A DNA stretch of 64,000 bases from the NCBI GenBank assembly GCA_024291935.2, contig CM044321.1, forward strand, positions 65,466,985-65,530,984, given 5' to 3'. A program made the translations under genes and the position numbers. Shown one piece after another: positions 21,456 through 32,929 of the stretch (position 1 is the first letter of the stretch; each line of letters begins with the position of its first letter). A model generated the notes under the pieces. It worked only from the letters and a program-made list of their open reading frames with translations. It did not search any database and had not been told where the DNA came from. This DNA is from Okapia johnstoni (lineage: Eukaryota > Chordata > Mammalia > Artiodactyla > Giraffidae).

Positions 21456-23164
21456 GGGTGCAGATCTTAGGTTAAGTATTCTCACCAGAATTGAAAAAAA
21501 AAAAAAATTCTAGTACTGATATCCGAGGACCTGAGTCTCAGTCTTAAGTTTTTTGAGTTCCTTTCTCCCAAGAGGCCTTGAGGGTGATTATGCAGAGAGA
21601 TCACCTGGCAGAGTTCCCTAGGTGAAATGCAAACTATGTCTGCCTCCCCACTCCAAGACGTTCTTGATTTAGCTCCTTGCAGCATCACCCGACCTGCCCA
21701 CTCAGACATGAGGGTCCCATTAAAGATGGTGTTTCTTGGCAAGTATGTCAGGTTATGCACCAGCAGTTTGGTTTCACAAGCTCCACCTCAGGTAGCCACC
21801 CAGGATCAAGAGTTCTCCCAGTCATTCCCCCCACCTCAGAGGAAAGAAATCTAGACAGAATTGTAGCTGTGTGCCTCTCCCACTGACTTGTCTCTGATCT
21901 CCCACCTGTAAACAGAAATAATATATATATTTTTTTATTAGACTGAGTATGGAAAAGTGCTAGAGCCTCTATTCTTGGAGTAAGGCATGTCTCCACATGT
22001 TTAACTGTTAATAGACTGGCAGGGCACACAGACCCTGAATTCAACTTAATAAGTGAAGCCATTGACCACATTCCTTTTCTCAGCAGAAGCTGAAGACAAT
22101 ATATATCGTCTGTTCAAGGAAAATCAAATCAGTGCCTGACGCCGGGGATATGTCAAGAGTGCTTGATAGTGCCTCAGGAGGAAGAACATTACTCACTGTG
22201 ACAAACCTTGTTCTTCCTAGGAGGTGATAATGCAGCTGTTATTACTTTTTATAATTTAGCCAAGAACTGCTAACACAGAGATTTTTATTCAAGGATTTAA
22301 CAAATTCAAAATAATGGAGCATACTAATAGACCAAATTATATACTCAGTCAATACAATCTTACTCAGAGAACCTGCATTATGTTTTTCAACATTAGGTGA
22401 TATATTGGGGTAATGAAATTTTTAGTCCTTGGTTATCAATTTTAATAATAGTATTATTTTGTCTTTCTGGGATTCTGTATTCACTTAACAAAATCTGTGA
22501 GAATTATAAAAGGACTTTATGAATGCTAAGCCCATGCGGGTATGATTTAACTTCAAATAAAAATACGTGGGGGTCATTTATATTAAACAAACTGACCATA
22601 ACCAAGAGTTTCATTTTCCATTTCCCTTCAATATTTACTGCCTTAACTTTGCACAAACCCAGAAATGAGATGAGATATACATGTAAACCTTAACCTCCAT
22701 TAAAACTGGCAGTGAGACTGTGAAAAACTCCCTCTATGTCTGTAGGGGGCAGGAGAAGGGTATTCATAGATTTGTTTAAAATTTACTCAAAAGATTGAAA
22801 GTAGAAAACATACACAAAACCAGTATAGCAATGTATTAGTCTAGAGCTAAGAACTTTTAATTTAGCACCATCACTAATAAATATTTAATGAATATACAGA
22901 TACACATACCTCTTAAATGTTTTTATTTTGGTTTCAAGTTGAAACCAAACTATTATATATTTCAAAATGGAAATAATTCTCCCTCAAGAAGCTTCAGATC
23001 TCATCAGCAGAAAATACTGTTATCTCCATTTATAAAATGGCTTTAACTTTTTCAAAGCATTTTTCAACCCATGAAATCTTATTTATTTATATGACTTCCT
23101 GGCAGACAGGTAAAACAATATTATTAGCCACTTTTGCCCTTCTTGGGACCAAGGCACCTCAGGG
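21456..23164. other. Unlabelled DNA with a hairpin
   Basis: No gene. A run of A lies at 21495-21507. The frames at 21482-22071 on both strands look like chance. A perfect 10-bp inverted repeat AGGAAGAACA (22179-22188) / TGTTCTTCCT (22209-22218) with a 20-base loop lies here. 22240-23160 is A+T-rich without recognised repeats. Confidence 0.45.
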
Positions 23165-23500
23165 AGAAGACAGAGCAAACTAGTGCTTATTGAAGCACTG
23201 GTATTTTTATTAGCTATAAATTGAATTTCTTTTAACTTGCAAAACTAGCCTGTGAAGTAGATTTGTTGTTGTTGTTGAGTTGCTAAGTTGTGTCTGACTC
23301 TTTGCAACCCCATTGACTGCAACACGCCAGGCCTCCTGGAGTTTGTTCAAAGTAGATATTATTATTTTTATTTTCATCCAGGTAACCTGAGGCCTAGAAA
23401 TGTTAAATTATTTGCCCAATGTCATACAGTCAGCAGGTGCTGCAACCAATATTTAAAACCCAGGCCAGTTTCATTCCAAAATCTACTATATCGGGTTGTT
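23165..23500 (-). mobile_element. MIR SINE remnant, split by a BovB end
   Basis: The reverse MIR pattern lies on both sides of a younger insertion: 'cttattgaagcactgg', then 'aactagcctgtgaagtag' before it; 'ttattattttta', 'cctgaggcctagaaatgtta' and 'cagtcagcaggtgctgc' after it. The two halves form one MIR once 23263-23357 is removed. Confidence 0.75.
23263..23349 (-). mobile_element. Very short BovB 3' end with target-site duplication
   Basis: 87 bp of reverse BovB tail: a GTT-repeat end, 'gagttgctaagttgtgtctg', then 'cacgccaggcctcctggagt', where a piece inside has been lost, and 'tttgttca'. It is flanked by AAGTAGAT at 23255-23262 and 23350-23357. Confidence 0.8.
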
Positions 23501-23814
23501 TGTGTTGAATGTTAGAAAACACATTACAAAAACAGGTCAAACTACTTAGTTGAATAGCCTTAAAAGAATTCACGTTTCATTAATCCCAGTGCCATGCAGA
23601 GGCAGAGGAAATAAAGCTCCAATACGTAAAATGTTTAAGCAAAGAATATATGCCTCAGATTTAAATTACAATAATGTCAGGTATCAAAGAAATTCAGTTG
23701 TAGTTATGAAAAGTTATGGAGTTTTGAGGTTTTATATCTGAGTCTTAAAGAATGAGTGAGTGAGACGGATCAAAAGTTATGGAAGGACTATTGTACCTTC
23801 AATTTCACTTATTT
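23501..23814. other. Unlabelled DNA
   Basis: No gene or repeat seen. The 63-codon plus frame at 23550-23741 is without features. Confidence 0.4.
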
Positions 23815-24010
23815 CTAAAACAGTGTTTCTCAGATTTTGGCGCACATCTGAATCATCTGGGGAGTTTGCTAAAACATACAAATGCTACAAGTCAACTTGT
23901 AGAAATTTAGTCTAAAGCAGCATTTCCTGAATAATCCAAAGTACCAAAATATAATCTGGGAAAAGAGGTTTCCATGGACAAATAAATGTGGGAATTGCTT
24001 TTGTAAATCC
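23815..24010. mobile_element. MER5-type hAT DNA-transposon remnant
   Basis: 'cagtgtttctcagattttgg' (23821 onward) and 'catctgaatcatctggggag' match the beginning of MER5-like non-autonomous hAT elements, whose end is CAGTGGTTCTCAAAC. The second half is too diverged to place. Confidence 0.55.
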
Positions 24011-24510
24011 TCCAAGTTAGGTTGATATACTAATGAGCTTCAAATTTGTGCATGCGCCGGAGGAACTAGTTATACCAGGTAGGGTCCTAGAGGTAGGATA
24101 ACTCCAGCAGGGGAGGATCTCAGAGGTTTAAAGTCTCTGAGCTGTGGAGAAAAGGAAGACCTGTGAGCAGCAAGCTAAAACAAGATCAGAGGCTGGCAGA
24201 AATTGATTTGTGCATCAGACTGAAAGCCAGAGGCAAAAAGTCATGCTTTGGTCAAGAGACGGAGAGAAGGGAGGAGGTAAGGATGAGGTCTGGGAAGCTG
24301 GACTGTTCCGGCTTCTAATCCAGGAAATGGATTTTACGTGTTTAAATGTGTGTTCAGGTTGCCTTCTGGTGACTGGAGTAGTCCGTCAAGCAAGGTCCCC
24401 CGTAGTCGACCATGGAGACACTACACAGGCTTCAAGGTCTGGCCCAGGGTTTGAGGAGGCAGCCGTTCTCTGAATATACTAACTGCCTTTCTCCGGGCTC
24501 TTTCTGATTT
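24011..24510. other. Unlabelled, mildly G+C-rich DNA
   Basis: No gene. The frame at 24210-24473 (87 codons, plus) has no recognised domain. Some CpG are kept near 24053, 24258 and 24308. Confidence 0.4.
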
Positions 24511-24517
24511 AAACTGT

Positions 24518-24724
24518 TTTGTTGCCGTTGTTCAGTCACTAAGTCGTGTCTGACTCTTTGCAACCTCTGGACTGAAGTCCACCAGGCTCCTCTGTCCACG
24601 GGATTCTCCAGGCAAGAATACTGGAGTGGGTATCCATTTCCTCCCCTGGGGGTCTTCCCAACCCAGAGATCGAATCCTTGTCTCCTGCATTGGCAGGCTG
24701 ATTCTTCACCACTAGGGAAGCCCC
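24518..24724 (-). mobile_element. Bov-tA SINE
   Basis: Reverse Bov-tA: GTTGTTCAGTCACTAAGTCG end, body with CCAGGCAAGAATACTGGAGT, and head ending CACTAGGGAAGCCCC. A 7-bp AAACTGT repeat (24511-24517, 24725-24731) is the likely target-site duplication. Confidence 0.92.
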
Positions 24725-24754
24725 AAACTGTCTTTACTTTTTCCAGTTTTCTCC

Positions 24755-24900
24755 TTCTTACTTGATCATACGCCGTCTATCATTAGCCAAGAATTCTTGT
24801 ATGTGTCCTTTTCCAGCTAATTATACTAAGTTTTTGAGAGTGGAAATCGTATCTTGTACTTCTCAGTGACTCCATAAATGCCTAGGATGATGAAGACAGC
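24755..24900 (+). mobile_element. L2 LINE 3'-end remnant
   Basis: 'ctaagtttttgagagtgg', 'aatcgtatcttgtacttct' and 'gtgactccataaatgcctag' follow the order of the L2 3' end (normally 'gagggcagggaccgt…cttctttgtatccccagtgcct'). Confidence 0.55.
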
Positions 24901-26369
24901 TGTTTAGGTTATCAACTGTGTATAATAAACCACCTCAAAAACAGTGTCTTAGAGCATCAACTTCTTGTTACTTCCCATGGTTCTGTGGGTTGACTGGGTG
25001 ACTTTCTACCTAGGACTCTGGGAAGGCTTAGAGGATCAAAATGTCCCAGCTCACAGGTTGGCAGTTGATGGTACGGCCAGCTTAACTGGGTACGTGTGTG
25101 ATCTCTGCATCACGGAAGGTCCCATTATCAGAAGGGTTCCACATTTGGAGTTTATTGCTCCATGGTTGCCATCTTGAAATTCATATATTTTTTCTTTCCA
25201 TTTGTATCTGGTACATGAAGAAGGAAGGGAAATTGAGTACATGTGCCCCAGGGATGCGAGACCTGGCTCATGTGCAATCTCATTTCTCACTATCTCCCCA
25301 AAGCTCCAGGATGGTTTCTTGGCTGCCTGTATGCTCCCACTCCTTGTCTCCTCCTTCCCATACCTGCCCCCAACAAATCTCGCCCTCTGCCCTGTCACAT
25401 CTGTGAGAGGAACGCCAGGGTTCTGCTGTTGCCCTCTGCTCCTTTTTTAATGGTGAAAGCAGAAAGGTCACTCTGACCTACCTCCTCTTCACCTTCCCCT
25501 GAAACAGGTCTAAAAACTCCCAGGTGAAAGATACCCTGCCTGGACCAGAGGAAAGGAGACATTCTTATCACCAGAGATGGGGGACTGGGTGCCAAAGAAT
25601 TTCTACATACAAATCTTGTCATACTAACTTTTACCTTTCTAGTTACTTGTTCACCATTTACTACCCTAGCTCAGACCTCTTTGTTTTGCCAATTCTTCAC
25701 AAATGTATTATTTCTTTGTCTAAAAGGTCTAAAAGCTTCCTGCTCTGGTTACTTCAAGTCTTCATTCTCTTGTGAAGTCTTCAACAAATATTTAAAATTT
25801 AAATAGTAAAAATAGTAAAGTACTATTATTACATAGTAAAAATTTAATACTATTTCTAAGTATTTCTCTTGCTAATCTGCCTTTATCAGCTTAATTTCCA
25901 GACCCAGCCAAGGACCCTAAGAGGGTTAAAGAAAAAATTTTCTTCCTCTAAAGGGTGTTGGACATGAGGGAAGGAGACTGACTCTGACCCTGGCTGGGGA
26001 CCACATTTTGATTTTGCACTGGACCCTGCCAATGACGTGGCTAGCCCTGGATGCTGGTCTCCTTTCCCAGGGTTTGGGGAGTCTTTGTTCTCCTCCATGT
26101 TGGTCTTCTAACATTATGGCAACTGGATTCCAGGGGTTCCAGAACACCACAGCAGAAGCTGGAGATATCTTAAGGATCATTCTGGGAAGTTATGCAGAAT
26201 CACTTTTACACATTCTATATATCAGTTACAGGACCAGTCCAGAATCAGGGAGGAGGATATATACTCAAACTTTTAAGGAATATTGGCAAGGGTACAGGTA
26301 GAAGAGTGTGTGGGACAAGAGAGACTGTCAAATGTCTTGTCTAGCATTCAGTTGAAAGCATCAAAGGGT
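24901..26369. other. Unlabelled DNA, partly old repeat
   Basis: 24920-25010 ('aataaaccacctcaaaaaca', 'cttcccatggttctgtgggt') resembles a common old mammalian repeat that I cannot assign safely, and 26210-26290 may be its other end. Many overlapping short frames at 24965-25775 on both strands show no protein signature. 25795-25850 is a small palindrome-rich AATAGTA/TACTATT patch. Confidence 0.4.
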
Positions 26370-26790
26370 ATAATAGTGAAGAATAGGCCTTTGAGTCAGA
26401 GAGTGAAGAAAAAGTTAAGTCGCTCAGTCGTGTCCGACTCTTTGAGATCCCATGGACTGTAGCCTACCAGGCTCCTCTGTCCATGGAATTTTCCAGGCAA
26501 GAGTGCTGCAGTGGGTTGCCATTTCCTTCTCCAGGGGATCTCCCTGACCCAGGGATCGAATCCACGTCTCCAGCATTGCAGGCAGATGCTTTACCATCTG
26601 AGCCACCATCAGATGGGGGCTCAAATCTCTGTTCTACCACCTGACAGCTGAACTTATTTAGTTCTTTGGAGCTTCGGTTTCCTCATCTGTTACATGAAGG
26701 TTGTTGTGAGGCTTAAATATGATATGAACAGTTCTTGGCACCTGCTCAACATTCAACATATGGCAGCTACTGTCACAGTGGCGTCACAGA
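26370..26790 (+). mobile_element. MIR SINE remnant, split by Bov-tA
   Basis: 'taggcctttgagtcagag' before and, after the younger SINE, 'gctcaaatctctgttctacc', 'cggtttcctcatctgttaca' and 'ggttgttgtgaggcttaaat' are a good MIR order. The halves join across 26406-26612. Confidence 0.8.
26406..26612 (-). mobile_element. Bov-tA SINE inside MIR
   Basis: Reverse Bov-tA from 'gttaagtcgctcagtcgtg' to head 'ccatctgagccacc'. The head's last bases are cut or merged with the MIR edge, and I could not define the target-site duplication. Confidence 0.9.
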
Positions 26791-27744
26791 GTTTCCTCCC
26801 ATAGAGAGGATAACAGCTTCTACTGCAAAAAACCTTCAACAAGCACAGACTTGTCATTCATTCCATGGCTAATAAAATGTTGGATGGTACTTGGGAAGTT
26901 GGCTATGACTAAATATTTACCTGAAGAGTGTGTTCACTTGTGGATACCTGAGAAGTGTTCATATTATTGGAAAACAGATAATTCTGATGGAGACAACATT
27001 TTAATATAAAACATTTTTTTTTTCAGAACTTGACCAACAGTCAATTCTAATACAAGGAGAGAGAACATGAAGTGGCTAAGCATCCTTCTCAGAAGTTGGG
27101 GTCCTCCTGAAGGGGAAAAAGGAGAATCTATGTACTAAAGACACATCTCCTTCTGAACATGAGTGGTGATGAAGCAGTAGGCATTTTGGCGACTGATCTT
27201 TAATTTAAAATAGTGCAGCAGATACCCCCTCAGCAAATGTCAGAGAAATTTGATGTTTTATTGCCTTCTATTTATTTTTTGACATGATATGGAATGCAAA
27301 CAATTGTTGCTAAACCTGAGAATCTCTGACCTTTAGTTTCTGCCCAAGCATTTTTCACTTAAAGTTATAAAAAGAATATACATCTTTCCAGTGAACAACA
27401 GGAACTCTTTCTCCTCTAAGCCTAACATTGTACTCCTACTTTCATTTGGGTAAAAAGAATCACTGTGATGATAATAAAATTAATACAACCTCTCAGGAAA
27501 TCTGTCATTGTTATAACTGGAAATGAACCAGTGAAGAAAAGGTGAAGAGAGACCCTTTGGCTAAATCGACCGAAACATTCTGCAACAATGGAGAATAATA
27601 AAATACAATTAAGACTGAAAGTGACCTGAGGCTTTAAGTATCAGAGCACTTAATGGGACATGAAGACTACGTAAAGGTCAGCAGCTCAGACGTGACCTCC
27701 GGGTTATAACATATAGGTTATTAAGGAGTCTGAACCTCTTTAAA
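26791..27744. other. Unlabelled A+T-rich DNA
   Basis: No gene, RNA or repeat that I recognise. Confidence 0.45.
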
Positions 27745-28262
27745 TGTGTGTAACTTAACATCTGTGAAATGTATATTTTTTTCGCAATTTGCATCAAAAT
27801 AAAACAGCATTTTTCATTTATTAAACTGACAAAATTTTCTACAAGGTAACCATCAATATTCAAGGGTGTGGTGAAAGTGAGAGTTCACATTTCTGAAAGG
27901 TAATTAGCTCATAATCTATCAAGTAGCTCAGGAAAGTTCCTAACTTTGTAGCCAACAATCATCCTTTTAAGAAATCTTGAAAAAAATTTAAAATTTCAAA
28001 AAATAGGTATGTGCAAAAAAGTTCATTACAACTATATATATATATATAGGTTACACACTCACATACACACAACAATAGGAGATGGTTTAATTACAGTATA
28101 TCCTGCCACTTAAAAGTAGTTTATGGAAGACACTTAATGACAGGAAAAAAATCTCATAACATGATATTTGGTTTAAAAAAGGCAGACAAAATTATAGAGC
28201 ATTACTCTTTTCAATATGCACTTTGAAACAAAACAATTGAAAAATGGAGAGATATGGAGATG
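27745..28262 (+). mobile_element. L1ME-like remnant
   Basis: 'aaactgacaaaattttctac', 'caagggtgtggtgaaagtga', then 'ggagatggtttaattacagt' and 'cttaatgacagg' follow the order of old L1ME 3' regions ('aaattggcaaa…gggtgtgggg…gaatggttaaataaattatgg…'). A short (TA)8 lies at about 28033-28048. Confidence 0.55.
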
Positions 28263-28285
28263 AGTTAGCAGAAAGTATGTAGATC

Positions 28286-28495
28286 AGGCTTCCCAGGTGG
28301 CTCAGTGGTAAAGAATCTGCCTGCCAAGCAGAAGACTTGGGTTCGATCCCTGGATCAGGAAGATTCCCTGGAGAAGAAAATGGTGATCCATTCCAGGCCT
28401 GGGAAATCCCATGAACAGAGGAGCCTGGTGGGCTACAGACAGGGGTTGCAAAGAGTCAGACACAACTTGACAACCAAACTACAAGAAAGAAAAAC
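28286..28495 (+). mobile_element. Bov-tA SINE with target-site duplication
   Basis: Head GGCTTCCCAGGTGGCTCAG, body with small deletions, end GACACAACTTGACAACC plus an 'aagaaagaaaaac' tail. Flanks ATGTAGATC (28277-28285) and ATGTAAATC (28496-28504), 8 of 9 bases. Confidence 0.9.
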
Positions 28496-28504
28496 ATGTA
28501 AATC

Positions 28505-29594
28505 CCTCCAGACAAATTTCCACCCTAAGAACCTCCAGGTAATGGAACTCAGTGCCAAAGAAATGATGTAGAGACAGTTAGTGGTCAGAGCCCACTTTGG
28601 GAGCAGAACTGAGGTGAAGGGGCTCTTTAGTTGCAGGTTGCCTGGGATTGAGAGCCAGTCCTATGGTAAAGAGGCAGGACCTTGGACAGCAGAGTAGCCA
28701 GAAAGTCTTTGCTGTAAACAAAGGGCCACTAGCTAGGCTTTTGCTAAGTGTGTCCATGCTAACGGGAACCATGAAGTACCATCTCTAAAAAAAGTCAATC
28801 AAGAATGTCATAATTTAATAGATATTTCTACTGGAAGTTCTTCATGGTAATGCCCACTGATAGGCATTATGCTGAATATAAATTTGCTCATCCAATTATT
28901 GTTTTTCATTCCTTAAAAATGGTTAAGTGGTATCTGAAGAAAAGGTCAACAGATTCATAGAAAGATTCCAGACTTCCTGATAGTTTGGTTTATTCTGGAA
29001 TAAATAACCAATGGTTATTAACCTCAGAATAACCAATGAATGTTGAATGTTGACATGGGATCCAAACATCATTATAATCAACATGTTAATATGATATTTT
29101 CCAATGCTTGTTAGGAGACAGGGTGTTGTCTGCTATCAATTCCACGTGTATGAATATATTGCTGAAATACAGTGAAATGTAAATTCTTGAACCCAGTATT
29201 TTTGCCACAAAGACTTCAAAAACCTAATGAACATGTCACTTGCATTTTATGATGAAAAGATGAAGCCACTGCAACTCAAATAAACATCTTTACTTCTGAG
29301 GGACATGAGCTGGAAGATGACTTAAAAAATAACATATGCAAATTGCATACATTCCTTAAAAAAAAAAAAAAAACTAAACTAGAGCACTGCTCAGTTAAAT
29401 ATTCATAAAATAATGTCTTAAAATGTTCATCTTTATATGCTGACTTACATCCTGCAGTAAAGGTGTTATAGTATATTTTAATCTCTAGTTTGGAAGTACA
29501 GTATAAATTTTAAATGAGTAATGCTACCTAAAATAATATCACTGTGGTCTCCCATGAAGCTAAAAGATTGTCCTCAGTTTTGCCCCAAACCTCT
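28505..29594. other. Unlabelled A+T-rich DNA
   Basis: No gene. A 15-base A run at about 29359-29373 follows sequence with no gene-like features, so I do not call a processed pseudogene. Confidence 0.45.
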
Positions 29595-29800
29595 GTTATG
29601 GATGAACAGTGCATTCATTCAGCAGCCAACAACCATTTATTGAGTGTCTACTATGTCTTACACACTGGGGAGTTAATGGTGAATAGGATTCACACGGTCC
29701 CTAGCTTCCTCTGGATTACCCTCTAGTGGGTATGACAAATACTAGTGAATGAATAAATAAAATAGTTACGAATGGTGAGAATGATGAACAAAGGAATAGT
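29595..29800 (-). mobile_element. L2 LINE 3'-end remnant
   Basis: 'cattcattcagcagccaaca', 'atttattgagtgtctactat', 'acacactggggagttaatgg' and 'ggtccctagcttcc' are the reverse complement of the L2 3' end in order. It ends in a 'gaatgaataaataaaa' patch. Confidence 0.7.
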
Positions 29801-29956
29801 TTAGACTCAGTATTCTGATATGGTATAAGTATTGAACTGGAAACTTAGAAGTAGTTTTTTTGATAATCTTTGAAAAGTTTCACTGTGACTACGGAAGACT
29901 CAGATCTCAGAGGCTATACTCCTATATGTAGCTGCAGTTTTCATATAATGGTTATT

Positions 29957-30881
29957 GCCGCTGTTGTCGTTCAGTTGCTAAGTTGTATCGGACTCTTTGC
30001 CGATTGCAGCATGCCAGACTTCCCTGTCCTTTTCTACTTCCCAGAGTTTGCTCAAACTCATGCCCATTGAATCGGTGATTCTATCCAACCATCTCATCTT
30101 CTGTTGCCCTCTTCTCCTTTTGCCCTCAATCTTTCCCAGCATCAGGATCTTTTCCAATGAGTTGGCTCTTTGCATCATATGGCCAAAATATTTGAGCTTC
30201 AGCTTCAGCATCAGTCCTTCCAATGAGTATTCAGGGTTGATTTCCCTTCCAATTGACTGGTTTGATCTCCTTGCAGTCCAAGGGACTCTCAAGAGTCTTC
30301 TCCAGCACCACAGTTCAAAAACATCAATTCTTTGGTGCTCGGCCTTCTTTATTCTTCAGCTCTTATCTCCATATATGACTACTGGAAAAATCATAGCTTT
30401 GACTGTGTGTGCTTTGCTTAGTCACTCAGTCGTGTCTGACTCTTTGTGACCCCATGGACTGCAGTCCACCAGGCTCCTCAGTCCATGGGTATTCTCCAGG
30501 AAAGAATCCTGGTATGGGTAACCTATTCCTTCTCCAGGGGATCTTCCTGACCCAGGAATCAAACTGGGGTCTCCTGCATTGCAGGAGGGTTCTTTATCAG
30601 CTGAGCTACCAAGGAAGCCCTAGCTTTGACTATATGGACCAGGGGCACATGTCAGCAAAGTGATGTCTCTGCTTTTCAATATGCTAAGTTTGTCATAGCT
30701 TTTCTTCCAAGGAGCAAGTATCTTTTAATTTCATGGCTGCAGTCACTGTCTGCAGTGATTTTGGAGCCCAAGAAAATAAAATCTGCCACTGTTTTAATTT
30801 TTTCCCCATCTATTTGCCATGAAGTGATCGGACTGGATGCAATGATCTTAGCTATTTGAATGCTGAGCTTTAAGCCAGCTT
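29957..30881 (-). mobile_element. BovB LINE 3' half, split by Bov-tA
   Basis: Reverse BovB from tail ('gttgtcgttcagttgct') to the end of the polymerase region ('gagcccaagaaaataaaat' at about 30765). A Bov-tA at 30405-30620 interrupts it. The minus frame at 29978-30292 reads the usual C-terminal BovB segment ([16 protein letters not shown], then [13 protein letters not shown]). Its 5' edge abuts a Bov-tA fragment at 30882. Confidence 0.9.
30405..30620 (-). mobile_element. Bov-tA SINE inside BovB, target-site duplication
   Basis: Complete reverse Bov-tA ending in head GAGCTACCAAGGAAGCCC. Perfect 11-bp flanks TAGCTTTGACT at 30394-30404 and 30621-30631. It proves that this Bov-tA is younger than the BovB copy it split. 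Confidence 0.96.
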
Positions 30882-30996
30882 ACTGGAGTGGGATGCCATT
30901 CCCTTCTTCAGGGGATCTTCCCAACCCAGGGGTCAAACCCGGGTCATATCCTTCATTGCAAGCAGATTTTTTACCATCTGAGCCAACATAGGTGCC
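30882..30996 (-). mobile_element. Bov-tA SINE, head half only
   Basis: Reverse Bov-tA fragment from 'ctggagtgggatgcc' to 'ttttttaccatctgagcc', lacking the tail unit. It sits directly against the broken edge of the BovB copy, as if one insertion replaced the other's 5' part. Confidence 0.8.
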
Positions 30997-31879
30997 TGAA
31001 TAATGGTTAGACTTGTGTAACAGCTTATTGGTTTAGTCTGAGACAAATTAGATGTCTGGAAGATCTATGTAGAACTGCCAGGCAGTTCCTAGTATCTTAG
31101 GAATGCCATAGGTTCTGGTGATGCCCTATGAGATACTAACCCCTGGGTCTAACTGAGGCTAAAACCAAAATGCGGACTGGATCACACTCTTGGGGGCCAG
31201 ACTGGATTCCTTTCCCCATGCTTACTTTTCAGTTTGTGCTACACATTATCACATGGTGCTCGTTAAGCTCTGAAGGTTCTGTCTTCTTTTTCTTCTTAGA
31301 TCAGACCATGCCCAGCCCTCTTTTCTCTGCTATTTATGTTCGTGTTACCCTTTTCTCCCCATTCTACCTTCCAACTCTTCAAAGTAACAGAAGTTGGCTA
31401 TCTGATATGGTCTTTCTGAAAGAGGGATTCTTGGCCTGAAATCCAAGAACAGTGGCTCTGAAGAAAGGCGAGAAGGGGTGAAAAAGTGAAGAATGGAACA
31501 CACAGAATGGCTAAGGTCATCTGGGTAGAAGAGAACAGCAAAGCTCAATAAGGAATATCATGTATATTTACCTGTCCCTTTCTTCATTTCTCAGTATTTC
31601 AGTTAATGTAAATAGAATGTCTATTATTTATGCTAAATAATTCTTAACCATGTGTCTCCCCACCTCTTGACACAAGAGGACCACAATCCTAGTTTAAATA
31701 AAAAGTTCATCAGAACTACTCCTTAAAGGTGCAAATTTACACTAACCTAGAAGGAGTTTCCAAATAGGATGCTCTTAGAACCAACCAAGATACAACCTGT
31801 CTTGAGAATGCTTTGGCAGTGCATAGAAAAAGGCTTAAAAGTGTTCACATTGCCTGACATGGTAATCCCTTATTTTGGC
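30997..31879. other. Unlabelled DNA
   Basis: No gene. The frames at 31170-31439 (plus) and 31345-31548 (minus) overlap antisense and have no known domain. Confidence 0.45.
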
Positions 31880-32672
31880 AAATGGCTACTTCCAGAACTA
31901 TGGGTGTCATCTTTGACTCTTCCCTTTCCCTCAATTTATTTTCAATCGTCTGAAAATCCTAAGGCACTACATTTGCAAGGATCCAACCATCTTTCAGCAC
32001 CTTCCCTACTAACAGACTATCATAACACGACTGTGGATGACTTTAACAACCTTCTAAAGGATCTTTGAATTTACATCTTTGCTCTCAATTCTCTATTGTC
32101 CACACAGCAGCCACTGTGATTCTTTTCGTTAAATCTAAGTGAGGTCTGCTCATTCCCTTAATATCGTCCTGCCTCTGGTGGACTGAACCTGTGTAATCTG
32201 GTCCTGGGCTTCTTCTCCAGGGGCTCTGAACTCAGTTTCCATCCCTCAGCCCTCATCACTCTCCTCCTTGCAGTTTAGCAAATAGGCCAAGCACAATTTT
32301 GCCTCAGGATCATTGCATACATCAATCCCTCAGCTTGGAATGCTCTTCCTTCAGGCAGGACTACCATCACACAATTCAGAAAGGTCTTCAAACTTATCAA
32401 ATGGCAAACTTATCAGAAAAGCCTTCTGTGGTCACCCTGGCCTCTGTAACTCTCTTCCTTTTCTCTCTGCTCTACTATTTTATTTTTCTCTGTAGCCATG
32501 GTCACCACTTGGCATCTGTATTTATTTATTTTCTCTCTCTCTGTCTTTAGAACATAAGTGCGTGAGAGCAAGGGCTTCGCTTTGTTCTCTGCTGTGTGTT
32601 CAGGGCTAGAGGAGTGCCTGGCACACAGGAGGACTTCACTAAGTACTTGCTGAATCAGTGAGTTGGGTTTTT
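31880..32672 (+). mobile_element. L2 LINE, end of polymerase region and 3' UTR
   Basis: A decayed polymerase frame shows the CR1/L2 signature GVIFDSSLSL (about 31905-31934). Then follow 'cacacagcagccactgtgat' (about 32100), 'cttggaatgctcttccttca' (about 32335), and the 3' end 'agagcaagggcttcgc', 'gagtgcctggcacacagg' (about 32611). It is one of the longest L2 stretches in the window, full of stops. Confidence 0.8.
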
Positions 32673-32929
32673 GAATTTCCTTTGACTCCCATTACTTCCT
32701 TTTGGGTACTTCTGCAGTCCACCTGTTAGATTACGAATGAGGGGCCTATCAGTATGCAGACCTCTGGGTCAAGTTTTTATTTCACAGCAATTATGAGGGT
32801 GTGGTTGTGTGACTTTCTGAGACTAGGAGTTGAAAGTTACTACCAGAATTCAGAAAAATTACATTCTCTAGCTTCCAGGTTTCCTCTTTCCTTGTTACAC
32901 CCCAACACTTTTTAACGACCTTTGGTATT

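Noticed and set aside
22179..22218. Glucocorticoid/androgen receptor palindrome (AGAACA…TGTTCT)
   Set aside because: The half-sites are separated by about 24 bases instead of 3, so this is not a classical element.
28286..28345. tRNA genes at SINE heads (here and at each Bov-tA/CHR copy)
   Set aside because: The heads derive from tRNA-Glu and keep box-B-like motifs, but lack a full cloverleaf and acceptor stem and are fused to SINE bodies.
29240..29375. Processed pseudogene ending in the A run near 29359
   Set aside because: No gene-like sequence precedes the run and no flanking direct repeat is visible.
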